DNA of 64,000 nucleotides, from contig NZ_JACJRU010000010.1 in assembly GCF_014697425.1 (NCBI RefSeq), positions 1 to 64,000 on the forward strand, read 5' to 3'. Position 1 is the stretch's first letter. Each line of letters opens with the position of its first letter. A model generated the notes under the pieces. It had not been told where the DNA came from and did no database searches. It saw only the letters and a program-made list of their open reading frames with translations. Positions 9,673 to 17,560 of this stretch are shown one piece after another. A program made the translations under genes and the position numbers. Origin of the DNA: Nostoc sp. FACHB-110. Its GTDB lineage: Bacteria > Cyanobacteriota > Cyanobacteriia > Cyanobacteriales > Nostocaceae.

Positions 9673-10101
9673 ATGAATAAAATTGACCGTCAACGGGAAC
9701 ATCAAGCAAATGAACGGACTTTTTTAGCTTGGTTACGGACTTCTATTGCTTTAATTGGCTTTGGTTTTGCGATCGCCAGATTTGGTTTATTCTTACGTCA
9801 GTTGAATACTACCCTCACCCAACGAGAACCGATTGTAGACACTTGGTTAAATTCGGAAAACTTGGGCGTTGCGTTGGTGATTGTGGGTATAGTTGCGATC
9901 GCCCTTGCGGCATGGCGATATAATCAAGTATTTTGGCAGATAGAACGGGGTGATTATCAACCTAATCGTTTATCTGTTTGGGTTATTACCGTAGTCGTGA
10001 TGGTTTTAGGTTTGCTCAGTATTCCTTTATTATTATTACGAGAAACTACCACTCAGCGGCCAGCTTCTATATCACCACAATCACAAAATAAACATAAGTA
10101 A
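9673..10101 (+). CDS. DUF202 (YidH-like) small membrane protein
   Basis: The N-terminal block DRQREHQANERTFLAWLRTSIALIGFGFAI matches DUF202 membrane proteins, which have three helices (about residues 28-48, 68-88 and 108-128 here). Function is unknown across the family. The start is the ATG of MNKIDRQRE, preceded by GAGAGGA at a proper distance; an upstream in-frame start would add an unconserved leader. The C-terminal 20 residues are polar and low complexity. Confidence 0.85.
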   Translation: MNKIDRQREHQANERTFLAWLRTSIALIGFGFAIARFGLFLRQLNTTLTQREPIVDTWLNSENLGVALVIVGIVAIALAAWRYNQVFWQIERGDYQPNRLSVWVITVVVMVLGLLSIPLLLLRETTTQRPASISPQSQNKHK

Positions 10102-11019
10102 TATACGAAGGGATAAGGAATAAGTAATAACCAAAAAACAATGATAAATTTATTTCTCTCCGCTAAAATCAAATCTTTTAGTTGTAAAAAAATCTCTTCT
10201 CTATTTCCTGATTCTATAATTCATTCAAGTATAAAATCATTACATGTAGGGTGCTTTAGATGTGTTACGAATCGTGCTATAGCGATTCCCAGTTAAGTGA
10301 GGTACAGGTAATATTTTGAAACGCAGAGGGTCGCAGAGTTAAGCGCAGAGGTACGCAGAAATTTGTACTTCAGCAGACTAGGAAACGCTATAACACATAT
10401 TATGTATATTTCAAACATTAAATATGAGTGCTATATGTTCCCAAGTAACAGCTAATTAGTAATTATATAAACAGAAAAAATTTTCCTTTTAAATATACTA
10501 GATATTTTAAAATTTTAGAATATATTAAATACTCAAAAATAATTTATAATTAGGCGTAATAAAAATCCCGAACCTGTACCCCGACAAAACAAGAATAGCA
10601 AGATAAAACCCTTGTCTATAGATTATTTATATTAGTGAGTACATTCCTAATAGATATTAATAAATAAGATATTGCAGATGCAATACTAAGTCATACAGTA
10701 ACTATTTAGAGTCAACTTAAGAGCCGCAAGCCATCAATCAAATATCATTTTCACCAGGGTTAAATTCTACCTGCTATTATTTATTTTCAATTTTGATGCA
10801 GCTAGCACAATGCGCAGGGCTAACGCAGTGCAACAGCAATGATGTTAGCGGGTATAAAGGTGCAGAGGTGTAGTTATTTCCACATCTTACACTCCATACC
10901 CAGCCTCAAAAAAACCGATCGCACGTCAAGTTCTGATGTAGCGACTTTCTGGCTCTGGCTATTTCTAATTAGTCTCGTAACACTGTCTGATAGTGCCGTG
11001 TAAAGGCAGGACTACAATT
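10102..11019. other. Long intergenic region upstream of nifJ
   Basis: About 920 AT-rich bases. They contain a MITE-like repeat (listed separately) and otherwise no convincing reading frame. The nifJ promoter must lie here. I looked for a GTA-N8-TAC NtcA site and found only spacings of 10 and 12. Confidence 0.5.
10261..10397. repeat. MITE-like repeat carrying CGCAGAG heptamers
   Basis: The ends form an imperfect terminal inverted repeat. The right end, GGAAACGCTATAACACA, pairs with TGTGTT...ATAGCG..TTCC at the left end, where an 11-12-base insertion interrupts the arm. Between them four degenerate CGCAGAG units (about 10322-10360) follow one another. There is no coding capacity. It is probably a non-autonomous mobile element of a type common in Nostocales. 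Confidence 0.5.
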
Positions 11020-14000
11020 ATGAGCCAAAACTTTGCAACCATCGACGGGAATGAAGCTGTTGCCCGTGTTGCTTATAAATTAAATGAAGTAATTGCTATC
11101 TACCCTATCACCCCCTCTTCAGCAATGGGTGAATGGGCGGATGCTTGGTCAGCAGAAGGTCGTCCCAATCTTTGGGGTACGGTTCCCAGCGTGGTGCAAA
11201 TGCAAAGTGAAGGCGGTGCGGCTGGTGCAGTACATGGGGCATTACAAACAGGTTCTCTGAGTACCACATTTACGGCTTCTCAGGGGCTATTGTTAATGAT
11301 TCCTAACCTCTACAAAATTGCGGGGGAACTCACTAGCACAGTTGTTCATGTGGCTGCACGCTCATTGGCTACTCATGCTTTATCCATTTTCGGCGATCAT
11401 AGTGATGTGATGGCGGCGCGGGCGACTGGCTTTGCCTTGTTGTGTTCCGCTTCAGTGCAAGAAAGTCACGACTTAGCCCTCATCGCCCATGCAGCGACTC
11501 TCAAATCAAGAGTTTCGTTTATGCACTTTTTTGACGGGTTCCGCACCTCTCATGAAGTGCAGAAGGTGAAATTATTGGCGGATGACGATATTAAATCGCT
11601 CATTCCTGACGAATTAATCTTAGAACACCGCGCCCGTGCTTTGACCCCAGACCGCCCTGTGTTGCGGGGTACTGCCCAAAACCCTGATGTTTACTTCCAA
11701 TCGCGGGAAGGCGCAAACCCTTACTACAACGCCTGTCCAGAAATTGTCCAAGATATCATGGATCAATTTGGCGATCGCACAGGTAGATATTACCGCATTT
11801 TTGAATATCACGGTGCTGAGGATGCGGAACGGGTAATTGTCATCATGGGTTCTGGTTGTGAAACCGTCCATGAAACAGTTGATTATCTCAACGCCCGTGG
11901 GGAAAAAGTCGGCGTGGTGAAAGTGCGCCTCTACCGTCCCTTTGATATCCAAAGGTTTGTGCAAATGTTACCAGAAACTGTACAAGCGATCGCGGTTTTA
12001 GACCGCACAAAAGAAGCAGGTAGCACCGGCGAACCACTATATCTCGATGTGGTTGCAGCTATCCACGAAATCTATGCTGAACGCGGTAGTGGTAGAGACA
12101 AGGTTCCCTCGGAAATTGTCGCTGCCCGTGGTAGTGGCAGAGACAAGGTTCCCTCGGAAATTGTCGCTGCCCGTGGTAGTGGACGAGATCAAGTCCCACC
12201 GATGATTATCTGTGGGCGTTACGGCCTTTCCTCCAAGGAATTTACTCCCGCAATGGTGAAGGCCGTTTTCGACAACTTATCTCAACCAAGACCAAAAAAT
12301 CATTTCACTGTGGGTATACACGATGATGTGACCCACACTTCCCTTTCCTTTGACCCCAACTTTTCCATCGAACCCGATAGCGTCGTCCGGGCAATGTTCT
12401 ACGGCTTGGGTTCCGATGGGACGGTGGGGGCGAATAAAAACTCCATCAAAATTATCGGTGAGGGAACTGATAACTACGCCCAAGGTTACTTTGTCTACGA
12501 CTCGAAAAAATCCGGTTCCATGACCGTATCTCACCTGCGGTTCGGGCCGCAACCGATACGGTCTACCTACCTGATAGACAAAGCCAACTTTATTGGCTGT
12601 CACCACTGGGTATTTCTAGAAAAGGTCGATGTGCTGCAAGGGGCGGCAACTGGGGCGACAATTTTGTTAAACAGTCCCTTTGATAAAGAGACAGTTTGGC
12701 AAAATCTCCCCGTGAAAGTCCGACAGCAAATTTTAGATAAACAGCTGAAATTGTATGTCATCAATGCCAACCAAGTCGCCCGTGAAAGTGGCATGGGAGG
12801 ACGCATCAATACAATTATGCAGGTGTGCTTTTTTGCCTTAGCGGGGGTATTGCCACAAGCGGATGCGATCGCCAAAATTAAAAAGGCGATCGAAAAGACT
12901 TATGGTAAAAAAGGTGCAGATATCGTCCGTATGAACTTGCAAGCAGTCGATATGACCTTAGATAATCTGCATCAAGTCAATATCCCCACCGCCGAACAAG
13001 GTAAATGGCTAGATGAGGAATTATTCTCGACCAATTCCTTACCTGTGAGTGCGCCCGAATTTATCCAAGAAGTCCTCGGTAAAATCATGATCTGGCAAGG
13101 TGATGATTTACCTGTCAGCGCCTTACCAGCAGACGGAACCTTCCCCACAGGTACAGCCAAATGGGAAAAACGCAACGTCGCCCAAGAAATCCCCGTTTGG
13201 GAACCGGATGTCTGCGTACAATGCAGTAAATGTGTGATGGTTTGTCCGCACAGCGCCATCCGTGGCAAAGTTTATCAAGAAAGTGAATTAGCTAATGCAC
13301 CATCCGCCTTTAAGTCGGTGAATGCCAAAGATAAAGATTTTAATCATCAAAAATTTACTATTCAAGTTGCTCCCGAAGATTGTACAGGTTGCGCTATTTG
13401 TGTCAATATTTGTCCTGCTAAAAGTAAAACTGAACCGACGAAAAAAGCCATTAATATGGCGCAGCAACTACCTTTAAGAGAACAAGAAAAGCAAAACTGG
13501 GATTTCTTTTTAAACTTACCCAATCCCGACCGGAGAAATTTAAAATTAAACCAAATTCGTCAACAACAATTACAAGAACCCTTATTTGAATTTTCTGGTG
13601 CTTGCGCTGGTTGTGGTGAGACACCTTATTTAAAATTATTAACACAATTGTTTGGCGATCGCTCAGTGATTGCCAACGCTACCGGCTGTTCCTCCATCTA
13701 CGGCGGCAACTTGCCCACCACCCCTTGGACAACCAACGCCGACGGCCGCGGCCCGGCTTGGTCGAATAGCTTATTTGAAGATAACGCCGAATTTGGTTTT
13801 GGTTATCGCTTATCAATAGATAAACAAGCCGAATTTGCAGCCGAATTATTACAACAAATCAGCAGTGAAGTAGGCGATAATCTCGTTAATTCCATACTCA
13901 GTGCCGAACAAAAAAACGAAGCCGATATTTGGGAACAACGAGAAAGAGTTGCTTTATTAAAAGACAAATTAGAACACATTTTAACTTCAGAAATTGATGC

Positions 14001-14703
14001 TAATTTAAAATCCAAAACTTGCAATTTAAAATCTATTGCAGATTACTTAGTTAAGAAAAGCGTCTGGATTATCGGCGGTGATGGTTGGGCCTATGATATT
14101 GACTTTGGCGGTATTGACCATGTATTAGCCAGTGGTCGCAACGTCAATATTTTGGTGATGGATACAGAAGTATATTCTAATACTGGCGGTCAATCTTCCA
14201 AAGCCACCCCCAAAGCAGCCGTAGCGAAATTTGCCGCCAGTGGTAAGCCTGCACCGAAAAAAGACTTAGGCTTAATGGCGATGAACTACGGTAATGTCTA
14301 CGTAGCCAGTGTAGCTTTAGGCGCAAAAGATGACCATACCCTCAAAGCATTTTTAGAAGCCGAAGCTTACGAAGGCCCTTCACTAATTATTGCCTACAGT
14401 CATTGCATCGCCCACGGCATCAACATGACCACCGGAATGAATCACCAAAAAGCCTTAATAGAATCAGGACGTTGGTTGTTGTATCGCCACAATCCGCTAT
14501 TAAGAGAACAAGGTAAGAACCCCTTGCAATTGGATATGCGCGCTCCTACACAATCTGTAGAAGCATCAATGTATCAAGAAAATCGCTTCAAAATGCTCAC
14601 CAAGAGTAAACCAGAAATTGCCAAGCAATTGTTACAACAAGCACAAGCCGAAGTCGATGCACGTTGGCAAATGTATCAGTATTTAGCCCAACGTAATATC
14701 TAG
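11020..14703 (+). CDS. nifJ: Pyruvate:ferredoxin (flavodoxin) oxidoreductase
   Basis: Oxidatively decarboxylates pyruvate to acetyl-CoA and reduces ferredoxin or flavodoxin; in heterocystous cyanobacteria it supports nitrogen fixation and fermentative metabolism, especially under iron limitation. All modules of the single-chain enzyme are present: the N-terminal alpha domain (YPITPSSAMGEWADAW), the gamma domain (near residue 430), two 4Fe-4S clusters (CVQCSKCVMVC near 732 and CTGCAICVNIC), and the TPP-binding beta domain (GACAGCGETPY, GDGWAYDIDFGG, NTGGQSSKATP). The start at MSQNFATIDG follows AGG at nine bases. The chain is 1227 residues, longer than the usual ~1200 because of a 15-residue tandem repeat at about 355-394. 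The 3' end exists again 1000 bases downstream. Confidence 0.96.
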   Translation: MSQNFATIDGNEAVARVAYKLNEVIAIYPITPSSAMGEWADAWSAEGRPNLWGTVPSVVQMQSEGGAAGAVHGALQTGSLSTTFTASQGLLLMIPNLYKIAGELTSTVVHVAARSLATHALSIFGDHSDVMAARATGFALLCSASVQESHDLALIAHAATLKSRVSFMHFFDGFRTSHEVQKVKLLADDDIKSLIPDELILEHRARALTPDRPVLRGTAQNPDVYFQSREGANPYYNACPEIVQDIMDQFGDRTGRYYRIFEYHGAEDAERVIVIMGSGCETVHETVDYLNARGEKVGVVKVRLYRPFDIQRFVQMLPETVQAIAVLDRTKEAGSTGEPLYLDVVAAIHEIYAERGSGRDKVPSEIVAARGSGRDKVPSEIVAARGSGRDQVPPMIICGRYGLSSKEFTPAMVKAVFDNLSQPRPKNHFTVGIHDDVTHTSLSFDPNFSIEPDSVVRAMFYGLGSDGTVGANKNSIKIIGEGTDNYAQGYFVYDSKKSGSMTVSHLRFGPQPIRSTYLIDKANFIGCHHWVFLEKVDVLQGAATGATILLNSPFDKETVWQNLPVKVRQQILDKQLKLYVINANQVARESGMGGRINTIMQVCFFALAGVLPQADAIAKIKKAIEKTYGKKGADIVRMNLQAVDMTLDNLHQVNIPTAEQGKWLDEELFSTNSLPVSAPEFIQEVLGKIMIWQGDDLPVSALPADGTFPTGTAKWEKRNVAQEIPVWEPDVCVQCSKCVMVCPHSAIRGKVYQESELANAPSAFKSVNAKDKDFNHQKFTIQVAPEDCTGCAICVNICPAKSKTEPTKKAINMAQQLPLREQEKQNWDFFLNLPNPDRRNLKLNQIRQQQLQEPLFEFSGACAGCGETPYLKLLTQLFGDRSVIANATGCSSIYGGNLPTTPWTTNADGRGPAWSNSLFEDNAEFGFGYRLSIDKQAEFAAELLQQISSEVGDNLVNSILSAEQKNEADIWEQRERVALLKDKLEHILTSEIDANLKSKTCNLKSIADYLVKKSVWIIGGDGWAYDIDFGGIDHVLASGRNVNILVMDTEVYSNTGGQSSKATPKAAVAKFAASGKPAPKKDLGLMAMNYGNVYVASVALGAKDDHTLKAFLEAEAYEGPSLIIAYSHCIAHGINMTTGMNHQKALIESGRWLLYRHNPLLREQGKNPLQLDMRAPTQSVEASMYQENRFKMLTKSKPEIAKQLLQQAQAEVDARWQMYQYLAQRNI
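12082..12201 (+). repeat. In-frame 45-bp tandem repeat inside nifJ
   Basis: Two nearly identical 45-base units (12082-12126 and 12127-12171) and a third partial, diverged unit encode RGSGRDKVPSEIVAA twice, then RGSGRDQVPPMI. The period is a multiple of three, so the frame is kept. It lies in a linker between the pyruvate-binding and gamma domains, just before the conserved GRYGLSSKEF. Confidence 0.9.
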
Positions 14704-14732
14704 ACCATAAAAACCTGTTTATTTGACATAAA

Positions 14733-15227
14733 TTACTCACCTGCAATTTGCAGAATAGTTGTATACAACTGTTCGCTGACACGAAAATCCGCTTGTTCCA
14801 TTAATTGGTCAATAAGCGGTTTAACAATTGGAATTAAATTATTCCGTTTAGCTTGTACAAGCACTCCCAATAATCCAGTCATTTGCAAACCATAACTTTT
14901 TGCTACTATACGCCCTCGACGTTCATCCATCAACAGTAAATCAGCTTTAAGTTCTAATGCTAAGACGATCGCTTCAGCTTCACCCAAGTCAATATTTTCT
15001 TGACTTTCCTGAATTATAATTACTTGTTGTAAATCTTTAACTGTCTGAGTTTGAATCCAGGCAAAGGTTTGCACTTCCATAGCACCAGGAACAAGTTTAT
15101 CAACAGATACCATTTCGTTGTAAACTGCTGCTGGAATAATAATTTGATTGTAAAGTTTTTGCAGCAAATCTAACTGCGCGATCGCTGCCAAATTCGTAAT
15201 AGGTGATGTATCACTAACAATAATCAC
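14733..15227 (-). CDS. PIN-domain (DUF3368) toxin
   Basis: A predicted ribonuclease toxin of the DUF3368 PIN-like group. Conserved acidic positions are visible: SDTSPI at the N-terminus, LGEAEAIVLALE near residue 90, and LLLMDERRGR near 108, followed by GLLGVLVQAKRNN. The start overlaps the last four bases of the UPF0175 gene, the usual antitoxin-first arrangement. It converges on nifJ with only 29 bases between stops and lies inside a 1000-base segment bounded by copies of the nifJ tail, suggesting mobility. Confidence 0.88.
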   Translation of the reverse strand: MIIVSDTSPITNLAAIAQLDLLQKLYNQIIIPAAVYNEMVSVDKLVPGAMEVQTFAWIQTQTVKDLQQVIIIQESQENIDLGEAEAIVLALELKADLLLMDERRGRIVAKSYGLQMTGLLGVLVQAKRNNLIPIVKPLIDQLMEQADFRVSEQLYTTILQIAGE

Positions 15228-15469
15228 AATAACTTCATCGACTGCAAAGTTTGTATATCTGCTGCAAAATCTTTTACATCATAATTAATACAAAGTCCAC
15301 GCTTGGCAAGTTCATGTTGGAATTCAATTACTGTCAATCCCGTCCAAGCACGAGCTTTACCGCTACTAATTTTTTCTTGCTTGTAAAGCATAATAGCGAT
15401 TTCTAACTTTAATTCATCCTCCGTCATTCTTGCGGCGCGGAGAATATCGTCAGGGATTACAACGCTCAT
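15224..15469 (-). CDS. UPF0175 antitoxin
   Basis: An 81-residue protein matching the UPF0175 family, which pairs with DUF3368 PIN toxins. Hallmarks: MSVVIPDDILRAARMTEDEL, IAIMLYKQEKISSGKARAWTGL (helix-turn-helix-like) and EFQHELAKRG. It probably binds DNA and neutralises the overlapping toxin. A palindrome about 22 bases upstream of its start is the likely autoregulatory operator. Confidence 0.88.
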   Translation of the reverse strand: MSVVIPDDILRAARMTEDELKLEIAIMLYKQEKISSGKARAWTGLTVIEFQHELAKRGLCINYDVKDFAADIQTLQSMKLL

Positions 15470-15491
15470 AGGAAATGTGCTTGGAGTTATT

Positions 15492-15520
15492 TACTCTACA
15501 ATTTTAAAATATGTAGAGTA
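15492..15520. promoter_or_regulatory. Palindromic operator/promoter of the toxin-antitoxin pair
   Basis: TACTCTACA and TGTAGAGTA form a perfect nine-base inverted repeat around an AT-rich centre, which itself contains the palindrome ATTTTAAAAT. It sits just upstream of the antitoxin start, where autorepressing antitoxins bind. Confidence 0.55.
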
Positions 15521-15545
15521 GAAGTATGAGATAGTCAGACATCAG

Positions 15546-15703
15546 CTACACAATCTGTAGAATTATCCATGTATCAAGAAAATCGCTTCAAAATGCTCGC
15601 CAAGAGAAAACCAGAAATTGCCAAGCAGTTGTTAGAACAAGCACAAGCCGAAGTTGATGCGCGTTGGCAAATGTATCAATATCTGGCAGAACGGAATCCT
15701 TAA
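15546..15703 (+). pseudogene. Duplicated 3' end of nifJ (fragment)
   Basis: The last 158 bases of nifJ recur here without gaps, still in frame to a stop, and encode the C-terminal ~50 residues (MYQENRFKMLAKRKPEIAK and following). By hand I count about 19 differences (roughly 88% identity), many synonymous, so it is not a fresh copy. No start or upstream nifJ sequence precedes it. Together with the true nifJ end it flanks the toxin-antitoxin pair as direct repeats exactly 1000 bases apart. Confidence 0.92.
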
Positions 15704-15903
15704 AACCAACGTCTTTACTCTGGGGATGCGGAAAGCTTTGAATTTGACCTAAAAATCTGTGAGGATAAGGCCAATTTTTCAAGAGTGATATTCAGAATAA
15801 TTCTGGATTTTACTTTGAATTCGGTAGTTATACAGAAAATTTACGTATAATTAGGTAGTTGGATAGCTTTTCCTCCCTTTTTTTAGCGTGAAGTAGCTTG
15901 ACG

Positions 15904-16422
15904 ATGAGTACAAATTTGAATGGTATACCTCAAACAGTCATTTTCTTAGAGCAAGTAGCTAAGAATAGCCGTCTTAATAAACACCAACACTTTAATGCTG
16001 CTGAGAGAAATCTTTTTTATAATAATATTTTTGGTTCGGCGGCAATAGTTATTAATGTAATTTTAGGTTCTGTGTTATTTGTAACTGTTTCCAGCAATCT
16101 CCCAGAGTTTGCAAAGTGGGCGAGTGGATTTATGGCTATGATTGCTGCTGTCTGTGGCGGTATACAAACCTTTTTTAACTTTCAAAAGCTTTTTGAAGGA
16201 CATCGAAGAATTGCTAATAACTATCTTGAGCTTCAGCGTGAATGTGAACAACTTTTAGCAGCATTTTCTGATCAGTTAATTAATCTAGAGCAAGTAGTTA
16301 AGGAAGTTGAAGTCATCAATAAGAAGTACAATACTATCAATAGTGATGCAGAAGTTTTCCCAACAGGAGATAAGGATTATCGTAAAGCTAAACGGTATGA
16401 AAAAGAAAAACATTTGGCTTGA
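15904..16422 (+). CDS. Two-helix membrane protein, SLATT-like
   Basis: The 172-residue product has a polar N-terminus (NKHQHFNAAERNLFYNN), two hydrophobic helices (about residues 46-66 and 74-95), then a charged helical tail with FEGHRRIANNYLELQREC. This layout and spacing resemble SLATT domains, predicted pore-forming effectors found with nucleotide-signalling conflict systems. No cyclase (SMODS) or SLOG gene is adjacent. The stop overlaps the ATG of the xisH-like gene as TGATG, so translation is probably coupled. The start is the ATG after a weak ribosome site; an in-frame TTG lies two codons upstream. The SLATT label is a judgement from pattern, not a search. Confidence 0.6.
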   Translation: MSTNLNGIPQTVIFLEQVAKNSRLNKHQHFNAAERNLFYNNIFGSAAIVINVILGSVLFVTVSSNLPEFAKWASGFMAMIAAVCGGIQTFFNFQKLFEGHRRIANNYLELQRECEQLLAAFSDQLINLEQVVKEVEVINKKYNTINSDAEVFPTGDKDYRKAKRYEKEKHLA

Positions 16423-16880
16423 TGGGAAAAAGGTATATAGAGCAAAAGTATGGAATATTTGTGCCAGCAAAAGACATTTATCATGACACTGTAAAACGAG
16501 CCTTGCAAAAGGATGGATGGACAATTACTCATGATCCATTTCCATTGCAAATTGGTAAAAAGCGTTTGTCGGTTGACTTGGGTGCAGAACGCCTTATCAG
16601 TGCAGAGAAGGGACTTCAAAGAATTGTTGTTGAAGTGAAAAGTTTTGTCGGACAGTCTGATGTAAAAGATTTAGAACAAGCATTAGGGCAATATGTTTTG
16701 TATCAGCAAATTCTTAACGAAATGGGAATTGAGAGAAACCTTTATCTAGCCATATCTCGACCAACCTTTAACAGCGTATTCACTATAGAATTAGGACAAG
16801 TATTACTAAAAAATCAGATTCTCAAGTTAATTGTCTTTGATAATGAAAGCGAGGTAATTTTGCAATGGATACCCGAATAA
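16422..16880 (+). CDS. xisH: XisH-family protein
   Basis: XisH proteins were first noted as factors needed for excision of the fdxN element in Anabaena and occur in many copies in cyanobacteria. The fold resembles PD-(D/E)XK nucleases. The core PAKDIYHDTVKRALQKDGW, VDLGAERLI, IVVEVKSFVG and LEQALGQYVLYQ is intact. Family members usually begin MPAKD. Here that methionine position is a GTG (16461), while an ATG 13 codons upstream overlaps the SLATT-like stop, so either start is possible. The last 16 bases overlap xisI. Confidence 0.88.
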   Translation: MGKRYIEQKYGIFVPAKDIYHDTVKRALQKDGWTITHDPFPLQIGKKRLSVDLGAERLISAEKGLQRIVVEVKSFVGQSDVKDLEQALGQYVLYQQILNEMGIERNLYLAISRPTFNSVFTIELGQVLLKNQILKLIVFDNESEVILQWIPE

Positions 16881-17203
16881 AATACCAAAGCATTATTAAG
16901 TCTGTCCTCCAAAACCATGCAGACTATCGCGCTACTATACCTGATGGTTACACTTGTCAAGTTGTGTTTGATGATGAACGAGGGCAGTATTTAGTTCTAG
17001 ACATGGGCTGGAATGGTGATAAATATCTCCATACAACTCCCATTCATATTAGTTTGATTGGTAATAAAGTCTGGATTCAATATGATGACACAGAAGAAGG
17101 TGTAGCAACTGATTTAATGGCAGAAGGTATATCTAAAGAAGATATAGTGCTGGGTTTTCGCCATCCAAAGATTCGGCAGCATACAGGTTTTGCCGTAGCA
17201 TGA
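16865..17203 (+). CDS. xisI: XisI-family protein
   Basis: Partner of XisH: 112 residues with the family motifs YQSIIKSVLQNHA, VFDDERGQYLVLDMGW, HISLIGNKVWIQYDDTEEG and EGISKEDIVLGFRHPKIRQHTGFAVA. It overlaps xisH by 16 bases, the arrangement seen in essentially all xisHI pairs, and completes a three-gene overlapping cassette with the SLATT-like gene. There is no fdxN-type element or recombinase nearby. Confidence 0.92.
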   Translation: MDTRIKYQSIIKSVLQNHADYRATIPDGYTCQVVFDDERGQYLVLDMGWNGDKYLHTTPIHISLIGNKVWIQYDDTEEGVATDLMAEGISKEDIVLGFRHPKIRQHTGFAVA

Positions 17204-17560
17204 TAGATATAAATGTACGCAACCAGCAGCAGATATTTGCTGACTATCGCACAGGGTAAGAAATGGTTACTACCTCTCTATATAGATCAATCAAGTAGCA
17301 ACAGAGAGAAAATTATTAACTCGTAAAAATATGATTTAATATTCTCAACATTCAAATAAATAAGTATGTTTTAGCTAGCCTTGATGATGTTAATATTAGG
17401 GCGTAAAAAGTCTATTAATATTTAAATAAATTAACGTTAATTGAATCACATTTAAACTTAATGCAAATTTATTTCACAAGATAGATGCGTGACATAAATC
17501 AGCCTTATTTTAAATTTAGTTAACCCACACTATCACCAGGCACTACCATCTGGTTTAGCA
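17204..17560. other. Intergenic region upstream of kinase gene
   Basis: About 360 AT-rich bases between xisI and the kinase gene. No small gene, hairpin terminator or clear promoter motif was recognised. Confidence 0.4.

Noticed and set aside
16422..17203. An fdxN-type excision element around xisHI
   Set aside because: No site-specific recombinase (xisF-like), no interrupted gene and no element boundaries are visible; xisHI pairs occur widely without such elements.
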